In this document: positions 1 through 11,245 of the stretch, one piece after another
Numbering within the stretch: position 1 is the first letter of the stretch
Layout: every line of letters begins with the position of its first letter
Assembly (NCBI GenBank): GCA_016271365.2
Contig: CM057449.1
Location: 1,568,062,501-1,568,126,500, forward strand
DNA: 64,000 nt
Direction: 5' to 3'
From: Neoceratodus forsteri
Taxonomy: Eukaryota; Chordata; Ceratodontiformes; Ceratodontidae
Made by a program: the position numbers and the translations under genes
Notes under the pieces: generated by a model
Told to the model about the DNA's origin: nothing
Seen by the model: the letters and a program-made list of their open reading frames with translations, nothing else
Databases searched by the model: none

Positions 1-239
1 TGATGTTAGGCCAATTTCCGCCCACACTGAAATGGTCATACACAGACCATGTATTTATAATACAGATATCATACAATAATAATATGAGAAGGTTTTTCTG
101 TGACAGTGTTACCATGAGCTACCAATTGAACAAGGGTCTATACAGGGAAACCTGGGTAAAGATAGTGAGAATATGAAAGTCTCAAGGAAGAGCAAGGAGG
201 AAGGGTCTGCTCAACCTGAAGGGGGGAGGGGACTATAAG

Positions 240-575
240 AGGCCATAATCTAAAACTGGTAGAGGGACAGTACAGAGGGGTGGTACAGGGACACTACTTC
301 ATGGAAAGGGTGATGGTACCCTGGAATGTAATTACTGATGAGCTGATAAAACTGGATACCGTAGACAGATTCAAGAGATGCTGGGACAGACAGAGGGGCT
401 TGGTAAAGATTGAAGTTAAAGAAAATGGCAGGGGCAGGTGGGGGGAGAGTAGGGGAGATGGGTTAAAGTTTGGAGGTAGAGCAGCTACTGTATGTTATCA
501 GTAAACTGTGTTTTGGCAGATGTGATAGACCATTTGGCCTAATCTGCTGGCAACTATGTATGCATGTATGTATGT
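240..575 (+). mobile_element. CR1-type LINE, 3' end fragment
   Basis: The frame open at 280-504 contains FMERVMVPWNV followed by DTVDRFKRCWDR. These match the end of CR1 ORF2 as seen in better copies in this same window (for example near 17320-17400 and 26940). The tail then reads GACCATTTGGCCTAATCTGC and runs into an ATGT-type microsatellite at about 556-580. CR1 copies here share this ending: a GGCC...TATCTGCC box followed by a short tandem repeat. The fragment is 5'-truncated and not functional. Sequence from 1 to 239 may be a more decayed extension, but I see no motif in it. Confidence 0.65.
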
Positions 576-1250
576 ATGCAAGAGTCTGTAGGATTTGAAC
601 CAGGTTATTGCATGCCCATGGGAGAAGACAAAATCAGAGTTACAAGTCTACCCCGAAGAGACTGTAATGCCTGGATCTTCCCCCTTTGTGTAACAACCAA
701 GAAAGGGTTCTCATTTGGCTACAAGACTCGAGACTGATATTGTACCCTTATCCAGAGTAAACAGGGAACCCTGGGACCTCATGGTGGGTGTTCAGTCGTG
801 ACCTTGGTGAGCATTCTAGAAGGACACAGGGAGATTATCCCTGTTTTCCACCTCCCTATCACTGACTGCATTTAGGGGTGGGCACTGTGATCTCAGTGGA
901 CCTGACCCTCAGGAGTGGGTTTCGTGACAACCCTCTCCCTGTGGTGTACTAGTAAACCTGAAATTCCTTTGGAAGCTCCCAAAGTTTATGTATGCATACC
1001 AGTAAAGAAGTACGCTGGTGGGCAGTGAGTAAAAGCATTGCAGTGCTCATAGATGGGCCACAGTTTATGAACAGCCCCCAAAAGGGAACTCCCAGTCACT
1101 TTAGGTATTATAATCCAGAAAGTGGTTCAACCCAAACTCCCAAAGTCTCTACACTGGATTGTGCAGACTGAACCTTTGGGCTTCAAACTACGGATTGTGG
1201 TGAACAGGCCCAATCACTATTTAAATAACTAGCCATGCACATTGGCAAAA
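576..1250. other. No gene recognised
   Basis: There is no open frame of useful length, RNA gene or tandem repeat. The composition is ordinary for the window. It could be old LTR or LINE sequence, but no motif supports that. Confidence 0.4.
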
Positions 1251-1254
1251 GAAA

Positions 1255-1590
1255 TCCAAAGGGAGGTATTGGCTGGGACGAGCGAGGGGGAGCAGACATT
1301 GAAGAAAAGGAACCTGAGGATCATTATTAGTGACAGTCTAAAGTACTGGAAGGCTGCCAGGAAATTATATAAGATGTTTGGGGGTACAGGGTGGGGGGAT
1401 TGCTAGCAAAAGGAAGGAGGTGATACTGTCCATGTACAGACTTTTGGTGAGGCCTGAAATAGAGGACTGTACACAGTTCTAGAGCCTGCACCGGAAGAAT
1501 GATAGGGACCTCTTGGAGGCTATTCACACGAGGGCTACAAAGATGAATCAGGGTAAACAGGGGAGACATAGGAGGATAGGCTAGAGAATC
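1255..1590 (+). pseudogene. Decayed LINE reverse transcriptase C-terminus
   Basis: Conceptual translation of the plus strand shows a passage like MYRLLVRPEIEDCTQF followed by HTRATKM. It corresponds to the segment '[13 protein letters not shown] ... QRRATKM' that lies just after the RT domain in CR1-type LINEs elsewhere in the window (20870-21000). A preceding stretch resembles the lysine/alanine-rich segment upstream of that motif. It holds stops and frameshifts. It is opposite in orientation to the CR1 that begins at 1593, so it is a separate insertion or an inverted remnant. Confidence 0.55.
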
Positions 1591-1592
1591 TC

Positions 1593-2672
1593 ATAGGAAC
1601 ATAGGAATGTGATGGTAGAAAAGGACTGCCAGGCCCACCTAGTCTGCCCAACTTGCCTAGATAGCCACTAGACCCCTCTTGTGGTCTCCTCCCCTCCAGT
1701 GCCAACAGCCCTCTGTACTTATCCTATGCCTGCTTGAACCCGCCCACCATCCTCTCCACCACTTCCCTAGGAAGCACATGCCAGGTGTCCAACACCCTCT
1801 CAGTGAAGAAGTGCTTCCTGATGTTACCTCTAAATTTCCCCCCCTTGATTTGGAATTCATGTCCCCTCATCCTAGGTGACTTCTTTATTTGCAAATGGCT
1901 CCTCTCTGGAACTTTATTTATACCCTTTAAGTATTTGAATGTCTCAATCATGCCCCCCCCTTTCTCTCCTCTGCCCCAGTGAGTACATGCTTAGGTCCTT
2001 CAGCCTCCTCTCATATGGTAAGTGGTCGAGCCCCCTTATCATCTTTGCCACCCTCCTTTGAACTTGCTCCACCCTCTCAATGTCCTTCTTGAGGTACAGC
2101 CACCAGAACTGGACCCTATACTCCAGGTGTGGCCTGACCAGCTGGGTGTACAAGGGAATTATGACCTCCCTCCTCCTGCTGGTGATCCTTCACCCTGTGC
2201 AGTCCAACATCTTGCTCGCTCTTGCCACATCTCTACCACACTGCTTTGCCACCTTCAGGTCCTGAGAAATAATGGTGCCCAGATCCCTTTTTTCTTCTGT
2301 TACCTCCAGGGATCTACCTCCCATTCAGTACTCTGCTTTCCCATTTTTTCTGCCTAAGTGCATGATTCTACACTTCACTGTATTGAATGACAGATGACAC
2401 TCTCTGGGCCACTCCTCCAGCTTCCTCAGATCTCTTTGCATCATCTCGACCCCCTCCTGCGTGTCCACTCTATTGCAGACCTTCATGTCATCTGTAAATA
2501 GGCTCACCCTCCCTTCCAGACCCTCTGCTATGTCTCCTATAAATACATTAAACAGTAACAGTCCTAACACCCACCCTTGGGGGACTCTGCTGATGATCGC
2601 AATCTCACCCGAGGGTGCCACATTGACCACTACCCTCTGTGATCTGTGTACGTACTGTATGTTACAATACAA
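1593..2672 (-). mobile_element. CR1-type LINE, 5'-truncated
   Basis: Three minus-strand frames follow each other in ORF2 order. Frame 2325-2672 has RVPQGWVLGLLLFN, the RT motif usually VPQGSVLGPLLFN, then LFTDDMKVCNRVDT, the RT catalytic box with F-T-D-D. Frame 1944-2153 has [16 protein letters not shown] and [13 protein letters not shown]. Frame 1724-1951 has FFTERVLDTW. The 3' end lies at about 1593-1660 and carries the AGTCTGCCCAACTTGCC box and a TTCCTATG-type terminal repeat on the minus strand. Frame breaks at about 1950 and 2160-2320 show it is dead. The 5' part of ORF2 and all of ORF1 are absent, as is usual for target-primed insertions. Confidence 0.85.
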
Positions 2673-3003
2673 TATTATTTTAACTAGCTACTGTATATTA
2701 CAATACTGGAGTAGTTCAAGGCCTTGAATCAGTACCCGTGGACTCCTAAGTTAAGCAGTTTCTTGGAGTAACAACTTGAAATACAGAGAATCCCCCTTTT
2801 ATTTGTATGAATTCAGCAGCCTCAGCCCCATCAAGGGGATGCCAGCTGTGGCTGAGGAATTCTTAGGCTTGATCCCTCAATGTTTCCTTCACACCATAAG
2901 TGAGTTATTTATTTAGTAGCCCTGGGGGAAGCACACACTCAGGGCTTGTTATAACAGGCCCTGTACTAGGATGAATCCCAGCAGCAGGGGTCTGGGAGAA
3001 AGT
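2673..3003. other. Spacer between CR1 and DIRS element
   Basis: No gene. Two near-identical short direct repeats (ACTGTATGTTACAATAC and ACTGTATATTACAATAC, about 2655-2705) lie at the CR1 5' boundary. The rest shows no recognisable feature. Confidence 0.4.
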
Positions 3004-3215
3004 ACAGTTATGTAAGAACTTACCGTAACAGTAGATCTTCGAGAGAAGCTCTTGCAGCAGGTAACACATTTAGGACTGTAGTCAGCAGGCACCAGGACCC
3101 CGCGGCAAACATCTATTCAGCAGTACCAAGCATGGACCAGCCCTGACGTCAGCCCACCCTTGACGTCCCACATGGTATAAGATGCGGCGGTCCCTTTTTG
3201 CCCCAGTTCTTATAC
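3004..3215. repeat. DIRS inverted terminal repeat, left
   Basis: The reverse complement of 9041-9238 aligns to this stretch along its length. Shared blocks include GCAGCAGGTA, ACACATTTAGGACTGTAG, CGGCAAACAT/CTTCT, and CCCACATGGTATAAGA followed by TGCCCCAGTTCTT. In the element's own orientation this is the 3' end. The two repeats have diverged by scattered substitutions and small gaps, so the insertion is not recent. Confidence 0.9.
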
Positions 3216-3350
3216 CACTGGAGACTCCTGCAGCCAGATAAACTGAGATCCATCAAGGTAATCTAGGACAATACCTTATCCAACAGGAAGAACATATGGA
3301 AATGGACGCATACAATGGGAGACTTCCAGGGGGAAGGAGGGTGGGAAGTA

Positions 3351-3463
3351 TACCTGCTACAAGAGCTTATCTCAAAGATCTACTGTTGTGGCAAATTCTT
3401 ATGTAACTGTGCTATCTTACTTTGAGAGTCAGCTCTTGCAGCAGGTAACACATCTAGAACTGA
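3351..3463. repeat. DIRS internal complementary region
   Basis: Positions 3351-3410 are the reverse complement of the outer left end (3004-3068). Blocks such as ACAGTAGATCTT and AAGCTCTTGTAGCAGGTA are shared. Positions 3411-3463 (CTATCTTAC ... GAGAGTCAGCTC ... GCAGCAGGTA) are the reverse complement of the outer right end (about 9183-9237). The two external ends are therefore joined here head to head. In DIRS elements this region is thought to template completion of the ends and formation of the circular intermediate. The join falls near 3410-3411. Confidence 0.9.
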
Positions 3464-3534
3464 TTCCCAACCAGTATAAACTGAAGATAACTCCTTGGGT
3501 GATAGGAAATTAGGGAAAAGAAGGGGGAAAACCC

Positions 3535-4719
3535 CTAAGAGATAAGACCCTGCAGGACAGCAAGCCCAAAGCCTGCTCTGCATCTTGAGGCAATGTCTAG
3601 ACTGTAGTGCTTAATGAAAGTGTGGACTGTGTGCCATGTAGCTGCTGCACAAATGTCAGAGGCGGAGACATTTTTGAGTGCAGCAAAGGAGGCTGCAACG
3701 CCTCTTGTAGAATGATCCCGTATCAATTCCGGTAGGGTTTTTTTGTGCTTCTGATAACAGAAGGTGATGCAATGCACCAACCATCTAGAGAGGGTCTGTT
3801 TAGACACAGGGCTACCCATAGTCCTAGACGCAAAGGATACAAACAATTGATTGTAGTGCCCTCTCCCCTTGGTTCTGGATAAGTAATATCGCAAGGTGCA
3901 ATGAACATCCAGGGTATGAAGAAGTGCCTCACCCCTGTTTGAGTGGTCAGAGTAATAGACAGGCAGTTGAACGTCTAGATTTAAGGTCATCTTGGACACC
4001 ACCTTGGGTAGGAACTTAAGACTGGTTCTCAAAGCTACCCTGTCTTTGTGGAACACTAAGTAAGGCTCCTTACACATCAAGGCCTAAAGCTCGGAAATCC
4101 TTCGAGCAGAAGTAACAGCAACTAAAAATAATGTTTTCCAAGAAAGAAAACGTAGCTCGCAATCTTCGGCAGGTTCAAAAGGTAATAAGGTCAACTTCTC
4201 CAGAACAAACAGAAGATCCCAAGGGGGAACAGGATCTCTAATGGGCAGTTTTATGAAGAGCATACCTCTAAGAAAGGTGTGAGTTACCTCCAATTGAGCC
4301 ACCATTCTGCCCTGGACAGGGGTGTGATAGGCAGAAAGGGCAGCCAAATGCACCTTAATTGAGGAGTAGCCCAGTCCTGTCTCTGAAAGGGATAACAGGT
4401 ATTTTAACAGCAGATTAACTGGACAGGCCAGAGGATCCAGGTGGCGAGCTGTGGCCCGTAGACAAAATCTCTTCCACTTCATAGCATATGTTGCTCTAGT
4501 GGAGGGTTTCCTAGCCTCCACAAGGACTTTGGTGACCTTGTTGGAAACTCTGAAGTGAAGTTTGGCTAGGTCCTCAGGGGCCATGCATGTAGATGCAGGA
4601 ACTTTGGGTGGACCAAGGTCCCATTGTCCTGAGACAGCAAGAAAGTGCTCAATGGAAGTGTGATCAGAGGCTCCATTGCTAACTGTTGTAACAGTGGGAA
4701 CCAGATTTGTCAAGGCCAT
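3535..4719 (-). pseudogene. DIRS tyrosine recombinase (integrase)
   Basis: This enzyme would integrate the circular DNA copy. Residues run from 4719 to 3535 in one frame, broken only by an in-frame TAG at 4084-4086, directly after ARRISEL. The N-terminal half (4719-4087) holds the core-binding part, with TRATYAMKWKRFC and LPFEPAEDC. The C-terminal half has VSFASRTMGSPVSK, then HSTRG (the HxxR box, His near 3714), then TWH, and IKHYSLD with the putative Tyr nucleophile near 3606. The Arg of ARRISEL would be the first catalytic arginine, so the R-H-R-Y tetrad is present. The gene lies downstream of RNase H in the element, as in other vertebrate DIRS elements. A single stop codon is the main lesion. 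Confidence 0.9.
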
Positions 4720-4843
4720 GAGGAGCTACCAGGATCATAGTTGTCCCTTCCATTTACGCCTTGAGGAGAACTCTCTGAAGGAGCAGAAATGGCGGGAAGG
4801 CATAAAGGAATCTTCCCTTCCAGGACAGGGACAACATGTCTTG

Positions 4844-5275
4844 CTATAAAAAAACAGGTACGTGATCTAGCAAGCAGAAACTGGGCAGCTTTGTGTTGGT
4901 GGTGGAGGTGAATAGGTCCAATTTGGGTGTCCCCCATGTGGCAAATAGGTCACTGACCACTGACTGGAGAAGCAACCACTCATACGCTCTTGACCTTGTT
5001 CTGCTGACAGCATCTGCTAATGTGTTCTGAACACCTGGGACATGGACCGCTGAAATAGTTATGTAGTGAGCTATGGCCCAATCCCACACTCTCTTCGTTT
5101 CCCTGCACAGAGGATAAGAGTGTGTGCCTCCCTGTTTGTTGAAATAAAACACTACTGACATGTTGTCCATCTGAATGAGAAGGTGTCCTGGTTTGAGTTC
5201 CGTACTCAATGCCTGGAGGGTATAGAGAACAGCTCTCATTTCTAGAATGTTAATGTGGAGAGATTCCTCATTCAT
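4844..5275 (-). pseudogene. DIRS RNase H domain
   Basis: The frame contains INILEMRAVLYTLQAL, then LIQMDNMSVVFYFNKQGG, and later VPGVQNTLADAVSR. These are the E, D and D boxes of the retroelement RNase H fold, with acidic residues in LE-RA, MDN and ADAVSR. It would degrade RNA in the RNA:DNA hybrid. It follows the RT on the same strand and would normally be fused to it; a stop or frameshift separates the two here. The segment LFATWGTPKLDLF after RNase H is the usual linker of DIRS polyproteins. Confidence 0.88.
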
Positions 5276-5462
5276 GGACCAGGGTCCCTGAGTCTTGTGA
5301 ATGCATAGGTGCGCACCCTATCCCGTGTTTGATGTGTCTGACGTGAGGACCTGATCTGGTGCCTCTTTTTGGAGTGGCACCCCTTCCAGCAAGGAAGGAG
5401 ATGTTATCCACCAAAGAAGTTCAAGTCGAACGGGTCTTGTGATGGAGACTGGATGGTCTAGA

Positions 5463-6400
5463 TCATCCCATCTCTAGTCCCATTGGACACGAAGTGTCCA
5501 CTGAATTGTCCTCATCTGAAGCCTCGCGAAGGGGACTGTGATAATGGATGCTGCCATGTGGCCTAGCAACTGGAGCAGTGTCCTGGCTGGCACTGTGGAG
5601 GCTGAACAGATTTGACTGGCTAGGTTTCTTAGCAGATCGGCCCTTTCCTGTGGTAGGAAGGCTCTCCCTCTGACTGTGTTGAGAAGGGCCCCTATTAATG
5701 ACAGGAGCTGAGAGGGGATCAGGAATGATTTTGCTGTGTTGATGGTGATCCCAAGACTCCAGAAAAGAGTGAAAGTGTCTCAAATGGCACTCTGAAGTCA
5801 TGCCTTGGACTGTGCCATGAGAAGCCAGTTGTTCAAGTATGGGAACACGTAATGCCTCATCCTCAGAAGTGCCAGAGCTACCACTGCAAGGCACTTTGTG
5901 AACACTCTTGGAGCTGAGGACAGTCTGAAGGGTAGCACCCTGAACTGGAAATGTCTGCCCTGAAAGGTGAACCAGAGGTATTTCCTGTGGTGCTTTGCTA
6001 TCATGATGTGAAGGCAAGCATCCTGCATATCCAGTGACTCCAGCCAGTCTCCCTGCCGGACCATGGGGAGCAGGTTTTGAACAGTGACCATCCTGAACCT
6101 TTTGTATTCTACCAATCGATTGAGGTCACTGAGGTTGAGAGTAGGCCTCAATTCTCCTGACTTCTTCAGGACCAGGGAGAAGTGCGAATAGAATCCTGTT
6201 CCTCTCAGATTGAGAGGAAAAGGCTTTTTTGGAAAGCAGGGCTTGTATTTTTTGCTGAATCAGACCTGCATGTTCCCTGGGGTAAAGGGATGGTGGTGGG
6301 GGCCTGTCCAGTGGAATGCTGATAAACTCTATAGAGTGCCCATTCTCAATGAGCTCGAGGACCCACTGATCGGAGGTCACCTTTCTCCAAGCCTCTGCAT
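5463..6400 (-). pseudogene. DIRS reverse transcriptase, catalytic residues altered
   Basis: Two frames carry the RT in order. Frame 6126-6380 has WVLELIENGHSIEF, the N-terminal RT signature, and QALLSKKAF. Frame 5798-6151 has LNLSDLNRL, then WLESLDMQDACLHI (first catalytic Asp), FQGRHFQFRVLPF and YVFPYLNNWLLM. The last is the polymerase box, which in active relatives reads Y/F-L-D-D-W. Here both aspartates are asparagines (about 5828-5833), so this copy could not polymerise even if its frame were intact. The long alternative frame 5463-6017 overlaps the RT and looks like a shifted reading of it, not a separate gene. Confidence 0.88.
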
Positions 6401-6461
6401 ATAGAGAAAAACATCCTTCTATCTCTTTTCCAGATGAGACATCAGGGAGAGGTGGTTTTCC

Positions 6462-8959
6462 TCAGGAGTCAGGCAGTGGGAGGGGGTGGAAAGGTGGCTT
6501 GGGTGGGTTTAGTCTGCTGAGAGGCATGTCCTGCGGATCCTCTGTGGGTGTCTTGCCAACTGTAGCCTCCCCATTGAGGTTGTTGGTACTGGAAATGGGG
6601 CTGCTGTTGTTGTTGATCCCATCAGCCATGAAAATGAGACTTTTAAAACTGTCTCGGGTTTTGGCGGTACATGGACTGTTCGGTGCGGACAGCCTTGCTG
6701 GAGTCCTGTAGCTTATTGATGATTTTTTCTGTGTTCTTGCCAAAGAGGACAGAGTCTCTGAAGGGTACAACCAGGATATTGGATTGGACATCCTGAGCAA
6801 ACCCAGAAACACGGAGCCAGGAATGGCGATGTAAACAAATGCCCATGGCAGGAGCCTTTTCCACCATGTCCGCAGAGTCATAGGCATATCGTACCACATG
6901 CGTATCTACATCTGACCAAGTTTGTAAAAGCTTGGAGAGTTCTTCCTTTTGGGGGCAGTCAGGTATACCCTGCAAAATGTCCATTCCCTGTTTCCATAGG
7001 GTGTTCTGGAATTATACCATGTGAGTCAAGATGTTAAGACTTCTGATGCTGCAGGTGGCAGACAAATACACCTTTCTGCCCATGGAGTCCAGTTGTTTAG
7101 ACTCTCTGTCTGGAGGTTGGGTACTCAGGTGTTTGGGTCTCTGCGAATGGTCATGTGTTGCCGAACTGACCACTGAATCGGTGGTGGGGAGTTTGGCTAG
7201 GAAGGGTTGCTCCTTGGGTGCCCTGTACAAACAATAAGCCTTCTTCAGGATAGCTGTGGATGAATGGGGGCATCTCAAAGTAGCCTGTGTGACATCTTCA
7301 AAGGTGTCGACCATAGGTGGGATCACTACTGGTTTGGGATATTTTTTCCTGAGGTATTTTGCAAGTTGCATATGCTCAGAATCTAAATCCTCCATATCCT
7401 AACCCATGTTGGCTTGAATGTGCCACATGACCTCCATAAAGGATGGGTCATTGGGAGGTGACTTTGGAGTATCCTCAGGGACGATGGAGGATAGGTCCTT
7501 AATGGATGAAGCTGAGGAATCTGATGGATGTTAGGAATCTGAGGAGGAGACTGATGAAGATCTGCACCTCCTCCTTTTTTGCCGGCGTCTGTCTGAGGAG
7601 CAGAAGAGCTGGGGCTCCTTGGTCTAGATCTGGCCCTCCTTTTGGCCACTTTTTTTCCTGGGCCTCTCAGGAGAGGTGGGCTGTTTTCCATGATCCTAAT
7701 CTGGCTGAGGTTGGGGAACTGTGCACGGATCTGGGGATGGGGGTGTGCACCCCCATCAGGATTCGGAGCCAAATCTGGTTCCACTGGGGCAATAGGTTGA
7801 GGTTTTGGTGGGAGGATATCAGGTTTGATGGTCTCCCACCAGTGACTGAACAGGTCCTTCACCTGAGAAAGGTTTAATTTTGGGGATCCTGAAGCCAGGT
7901 CTGGCAATGGACCAGGGTCAGTACCTGCACCGGCACCAGTACTGATGTTGGGCCTGTCCGGCATCGCTGGGTATTCTGGAGGTGATGACAGGTTATGGTT
8001 GTCGTCATCAGGTCCTGAGATTACCCTGTGGACTGGCATCAGTTCCTCCTGCACTGGAGTGTCGTCTGCCTGGACGGTTCAAGGGGAGGACGTCGGGGGT
8101 GATGGTGCCTTAGCCAGTGGGGTTGGCATATGGGAGACCTTAGGTGCACCATCCAATGACCAGTAATGGTGCTGGTCCGATGCTGGCTTGGCATGTTTGT
8201 CAGACTGGCACCTGTCTGATGGCAGAGGAGGATGTTTCTCCCCCAATTTCTTGGCCTGCTTGGGAGGGAGAGAGGAAGCTCTCCCTGCCACCTGACCTGA
8301 GGTCTTAGCCTTGTGCTGGGAGTAGGCGCTGCATACAGAGGCCAACTGGGAGGCATGAGGGACCTTACCTGGGTCTAAAGGTTGGCCTGTGACCTGCATC
8401 AGGGGACAAATCTTAATCGGTTGACGTGTCAAACTAGAGGACCCTGAAGCATTCTCTTTCATGCCTGACACCCATGACATGACTGGAGCTCTGATGACAG
8501 TTAGCCGGGAGTCATGGCCTGATGATTCCAAAGTGCCCCTTGAGGCAGAGTGTGATCTGAAGGATCTAGATCCTGAGTGGGATCTCTCCCATTCTTTCTC
8601 CTTCTCCCTACATTTCTCCTTAGATTTTGAAGAGGAATCACAATGCTTGTCTGATTTTTTTTGTGGGAACTGTGGGAAGACTCCCGCTCCAAGGAAGAAC
8701 CCCTCTGCATGGCAGACAACTGCTGTTGGGCAAGGTAAGCCTGAAGGGACTTCTGATGGCCGATGTGAGTCTGACTATTGAAGGCCTGGCCGTGAGGGCA
8801 GGACTGGGTGTCATGGTCTGGGCCCAGACACAACAAGCAGGCCACATGGCCTTCTTTAGCGGGGATCTGCTTCCCACAGGTGCACTTAATCTTGTGCCTA
8901 GAAGAAGGTACTAGGGGAGAAGACATGCAGGAACAGTAACAGAAGAAGCAGTACTGCAA
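6462..8959 (-). pseudogene. DIRS gag-like region
   Basis: A chain of minus-strand frames (8501-8959, 7383-8054, 7012-7395, 6643-6984) occupies the place of the first ORF. The N-terminal frame has cysteine pairs, CTCGKQIPAKEGHVACLLCL then DHDTQSCPHG, a putative zinc-binding cluster near 8760-8890. The middle part is Pro/Ser/Arg-rich with RRARSRPRSP, a likely nucleic-acid-binding stretch. The later part, with LAKYLRKKYPKPV, resembles the conserved segment of DIRS first ORFs. Frameshifts divide it into at least four pieces. Function as a nucleocapsid-like protein is inferred from position and composition. Confidence 0.75.
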
Positions 8960-9040
8960 TGAGAAAAAACAACAAAGTTATTAAAGATAAAGTGGTTGTA
9001 CTGGCATGAGTCTAGGCGAGGAGCCGATGAATGTGTGACA

Positions 9041-9238
9041 ATGGCGGGAAAAGAACTGGGGCATGCTGAGACCACCGCCTCTTATACCATGTGGGACATC
9101 GGGGTGGGCCAACATTGGGGGGGTGGTTTCCGCTTGGTTCTGCTGGTTAGAAGTTTGCCGTGGGGTTGTGACACCTGCTGGCTACAGTCCTAAATGTGGT
9201 ACCTGCTGCACGAGCTGACTCTCGAAGTAAGATCTAAT
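9041..9238. repeat. DIRS inverted terminal repeat, right
   Basis: This is the counterpart of 3004-3215 in opposite orientation, and marks the 5' end of the element as read on the minus strand. It includes TCTTATACCATGTGGGACAT and the distal CTCGAAGTAAGATCTAATGT. The distal 50 bp also reappear in the internal complementary region. Confidence 0.9.
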
Positions 9239-10256
9239 GTGACTCTCCCAAAACCCAGAGATTGTCAAGGCAACCTCACTATCGGAATAGTGCTTAGTCA
9301 TGGTTTTTGCTAGCAACCCCACTCTGAGTCTTGGGAATGCTACCTAGTAATCCCAAAAGCAGCAAAGTTATAAGCTAGAGCCCCTAAGTAGGGAGCTATT
9401 TTTCACAGCTTGTTCCTTTTCAGGTTTCACACTCATTCTGGTCATGCTGACACTCAGTTGGACCTTATTTAGAACCAATACAAGTGTCCATTGGTTGACT
9501 GATGACACATCAGAGGGCATTAGCTTGGTGTCACCCTTTTATAAGCAGATTTTTGTGGGCTTGTTGTTGGGTACTACCTATCCCAGATTCCTGTAAAGCC
9601 GCTTCCTGTGGCTGGTGTGGACTTGTGAGGCAGTCTGGCCTCCTGATTGACCTCTAAGCATGGCTTCACTGGTGACCTCTGGTCCTTTTTCCCAGTTCAG
9701 CGGTGTCAGAGATAAACAAAGATGTTGGCATTCATGCCTTAAGGTGCCCCTCTTTATTATTTACTGTAACAGTTGGTCCCTCACTGCCAGCCATTTTGAT
9801 TAATTTGATTGACTGACTGATTTTTTAAAAGACAGGGATAACAGCCAAAACTGGAAACCAAAAATGTTTAATTACAATACATTGTATAAAACAAAAAAAA
9901 ATTAGAAATGCACATTAAATATAATATCTTTATGCTACAGTGAAAATTCCCTAGTACAGAAACACTAAAACATGACACATTCATTTTATCATACAGCATT
10001 AACCCTTGGTCACAGAAGGTACCTTCTTTTCAAAACTGACAATTTAAATATCTCATAAATAATGATTCTTTGCAACCTTTTGTCCTCACACATGGCTGTT
10101 TCCACTGCATTTGGGTATGCAAATTATAATCCACACTGCATTTCACAGGTACCAGACTGCCCATTCTATGACTAGGGTTGCATATTTCAATAAAAAGATT
10201 TTTGACTGTATCTAGGTTTTCATCTGCTTTTATTTAGAGCATCTTTATATTTGATT
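9239..10256. other. No gene recognised
   Basis: No supported coding region or RNA gene. The stretch is AT-rich from about 9760 with runs of A near 9890. It may include old repeat sequence but shows no diagnostic motif. Confidence 0.4.
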
Positions 10257-10345
10257 TTAGCAACTGTTAAGCCCCCCATACCAAACTGGAGTACCATACT
10301 GTATGGCTGGTCTGACTACCGTGCAGAAGTAGTACTGTACATCAG
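10257..10345 (-). mobile_element. Possible old LINE 3' fragment, split by the next element
   Basis: The text around CCAAACTGGAGTACCATACTG and GGTCTGACTACCGTGCAGAAG resembles the minus-strand CR1 pattern seen at 2090-2150 (ACTCCAGGTGTGGCCTGACCAG). After the element at 10346-13985, positions 13986-14105 (TGTTAGCTTTTTTGATCATA and so on) look like the continuation. The match is loose, so this is a tentative call. Confidence 0.35.
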
Positions 10346-10689
10346 GGGCCAGATTCACAAAACTTTGCCCTGGCACAAATCTGGTTTGCATGGCACAAAC
10401 TGGGTTTTGAGCCAAAGTGGTATTCACAAAAGCCCAGTTTGTATGCAGAAACCAGGCTTGTGCCAGGTCAAAGGAGGAGGGGGCATAGTGCAAAATGAGA
10501 GGAGGATCTCCATATCAGTGCTGTCCCATTCACAAAGCTTATTTGCTCCATGCAAGAGCCTTTGTGAGTCCTTGCATGAAGAAAATACTGCCAGCATGAG
10601 ACCTTGCTTTAATACCTGCAACCATAATGGTTGGTGAAGGTACTGAGCACCCCCATTCCTACCAATCGCGGGCTCCGAGAGAAAATACA

Positions 10690-11225
10690 ACTTCCTGTGG
10701 TAGTGGTTTTCCCCATTCCCCACCCTGATCACCATTTGTCAGACTGATATTATAAAGTTACTTTCCTGGTGGTAGTAGTACCCCCCAACAATTGCCGGAC
10801 CGATATACAAAACCTAAGTTCCCTGGTGGTAGTGGCCCCCACCCGCTTGTCACTGATCACCACCTGATATTAAAAATATAAGTTGTCCATGGTGCCCGTG
10901 GCCCCCCCACACCAAAAGCCCTGCCTGATATAGAAATAATATTCCCTGGTGGCTAGTAGTCCATCTTCCCACCTGATCACCAGCTTGATATATTTAAAAG
11001 ATTTCCCTGGTGTCCAGTGGTCCATCCCCCACCAAATTACCTGCCCAATATAGAAAAAAGTTTCCCTGGTGTCCACTGGACTCTCCCCCCACCTGATCAC
11101 CTTCCCAATATAAAAAAAAGTTTCAATGGTGTCTAGTGTAACAGCCCCCATCCCAATCCCCTGTATGGTAAAGTGAAACATTTCCCTGGTGGTCTAGCAG
11201 ACCCCCTCCCTATCCCTGATCCCTT
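10690..11225. repeat. Minisatellite, about 60-bp unit, nine units
   Basis: Each unit begins near TTCCCTGGTGGTAGT or TTCCCTGGTGTCCAG, continues with C-rich text such as CCCCCCACCTGATCACC, and ends with GATATA followed by an A-rich run. Units start at about 60-bp steps and have diverged by substitutions. A shorter version of the same repeat lies at 48130-48320. Confidence 0.8.
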
Positions 11226-11245
11226 GTATAGAGAATGTAAACCTT

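Larger units (their letters stand above)
3004..9238 (-). mobile_element. DIRS-type tyrosine-recombinase retrotransposon
   Basis: This is a 6.2-kb element read on the minus strand in the order gag-like region (8959 to 6462), reverse transcriptase (6400 to about 5463), RNase H (5275 to 4844) and tyrosine recombinase (4719 to 3535). It is bounded by inverted terminal repeats of about 200 bp and carries an internal complementary region at 3351-3463. That architecture defines DIRS elements, which are thought to replicate through a circular DNA that the recombinase integrates without target duplication. No flanking target duplication is seen, as expected. Several stops, frameshifts and a changed RT catalytic pair make this copy inactive. 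Ends are placed by alignment of the terminal repeats to the internal copy, so they are good to a few bases. Confidence 0.92.

Noticed and set aside
5463..6017. 184-codon minus-strand ORF that could be a methyltransferase, as some DIRS elements carry one
   Set aside because: It overlaps the RT in another frame and shows no methyltransferase motif; it reads as a shifted frame of RT text.
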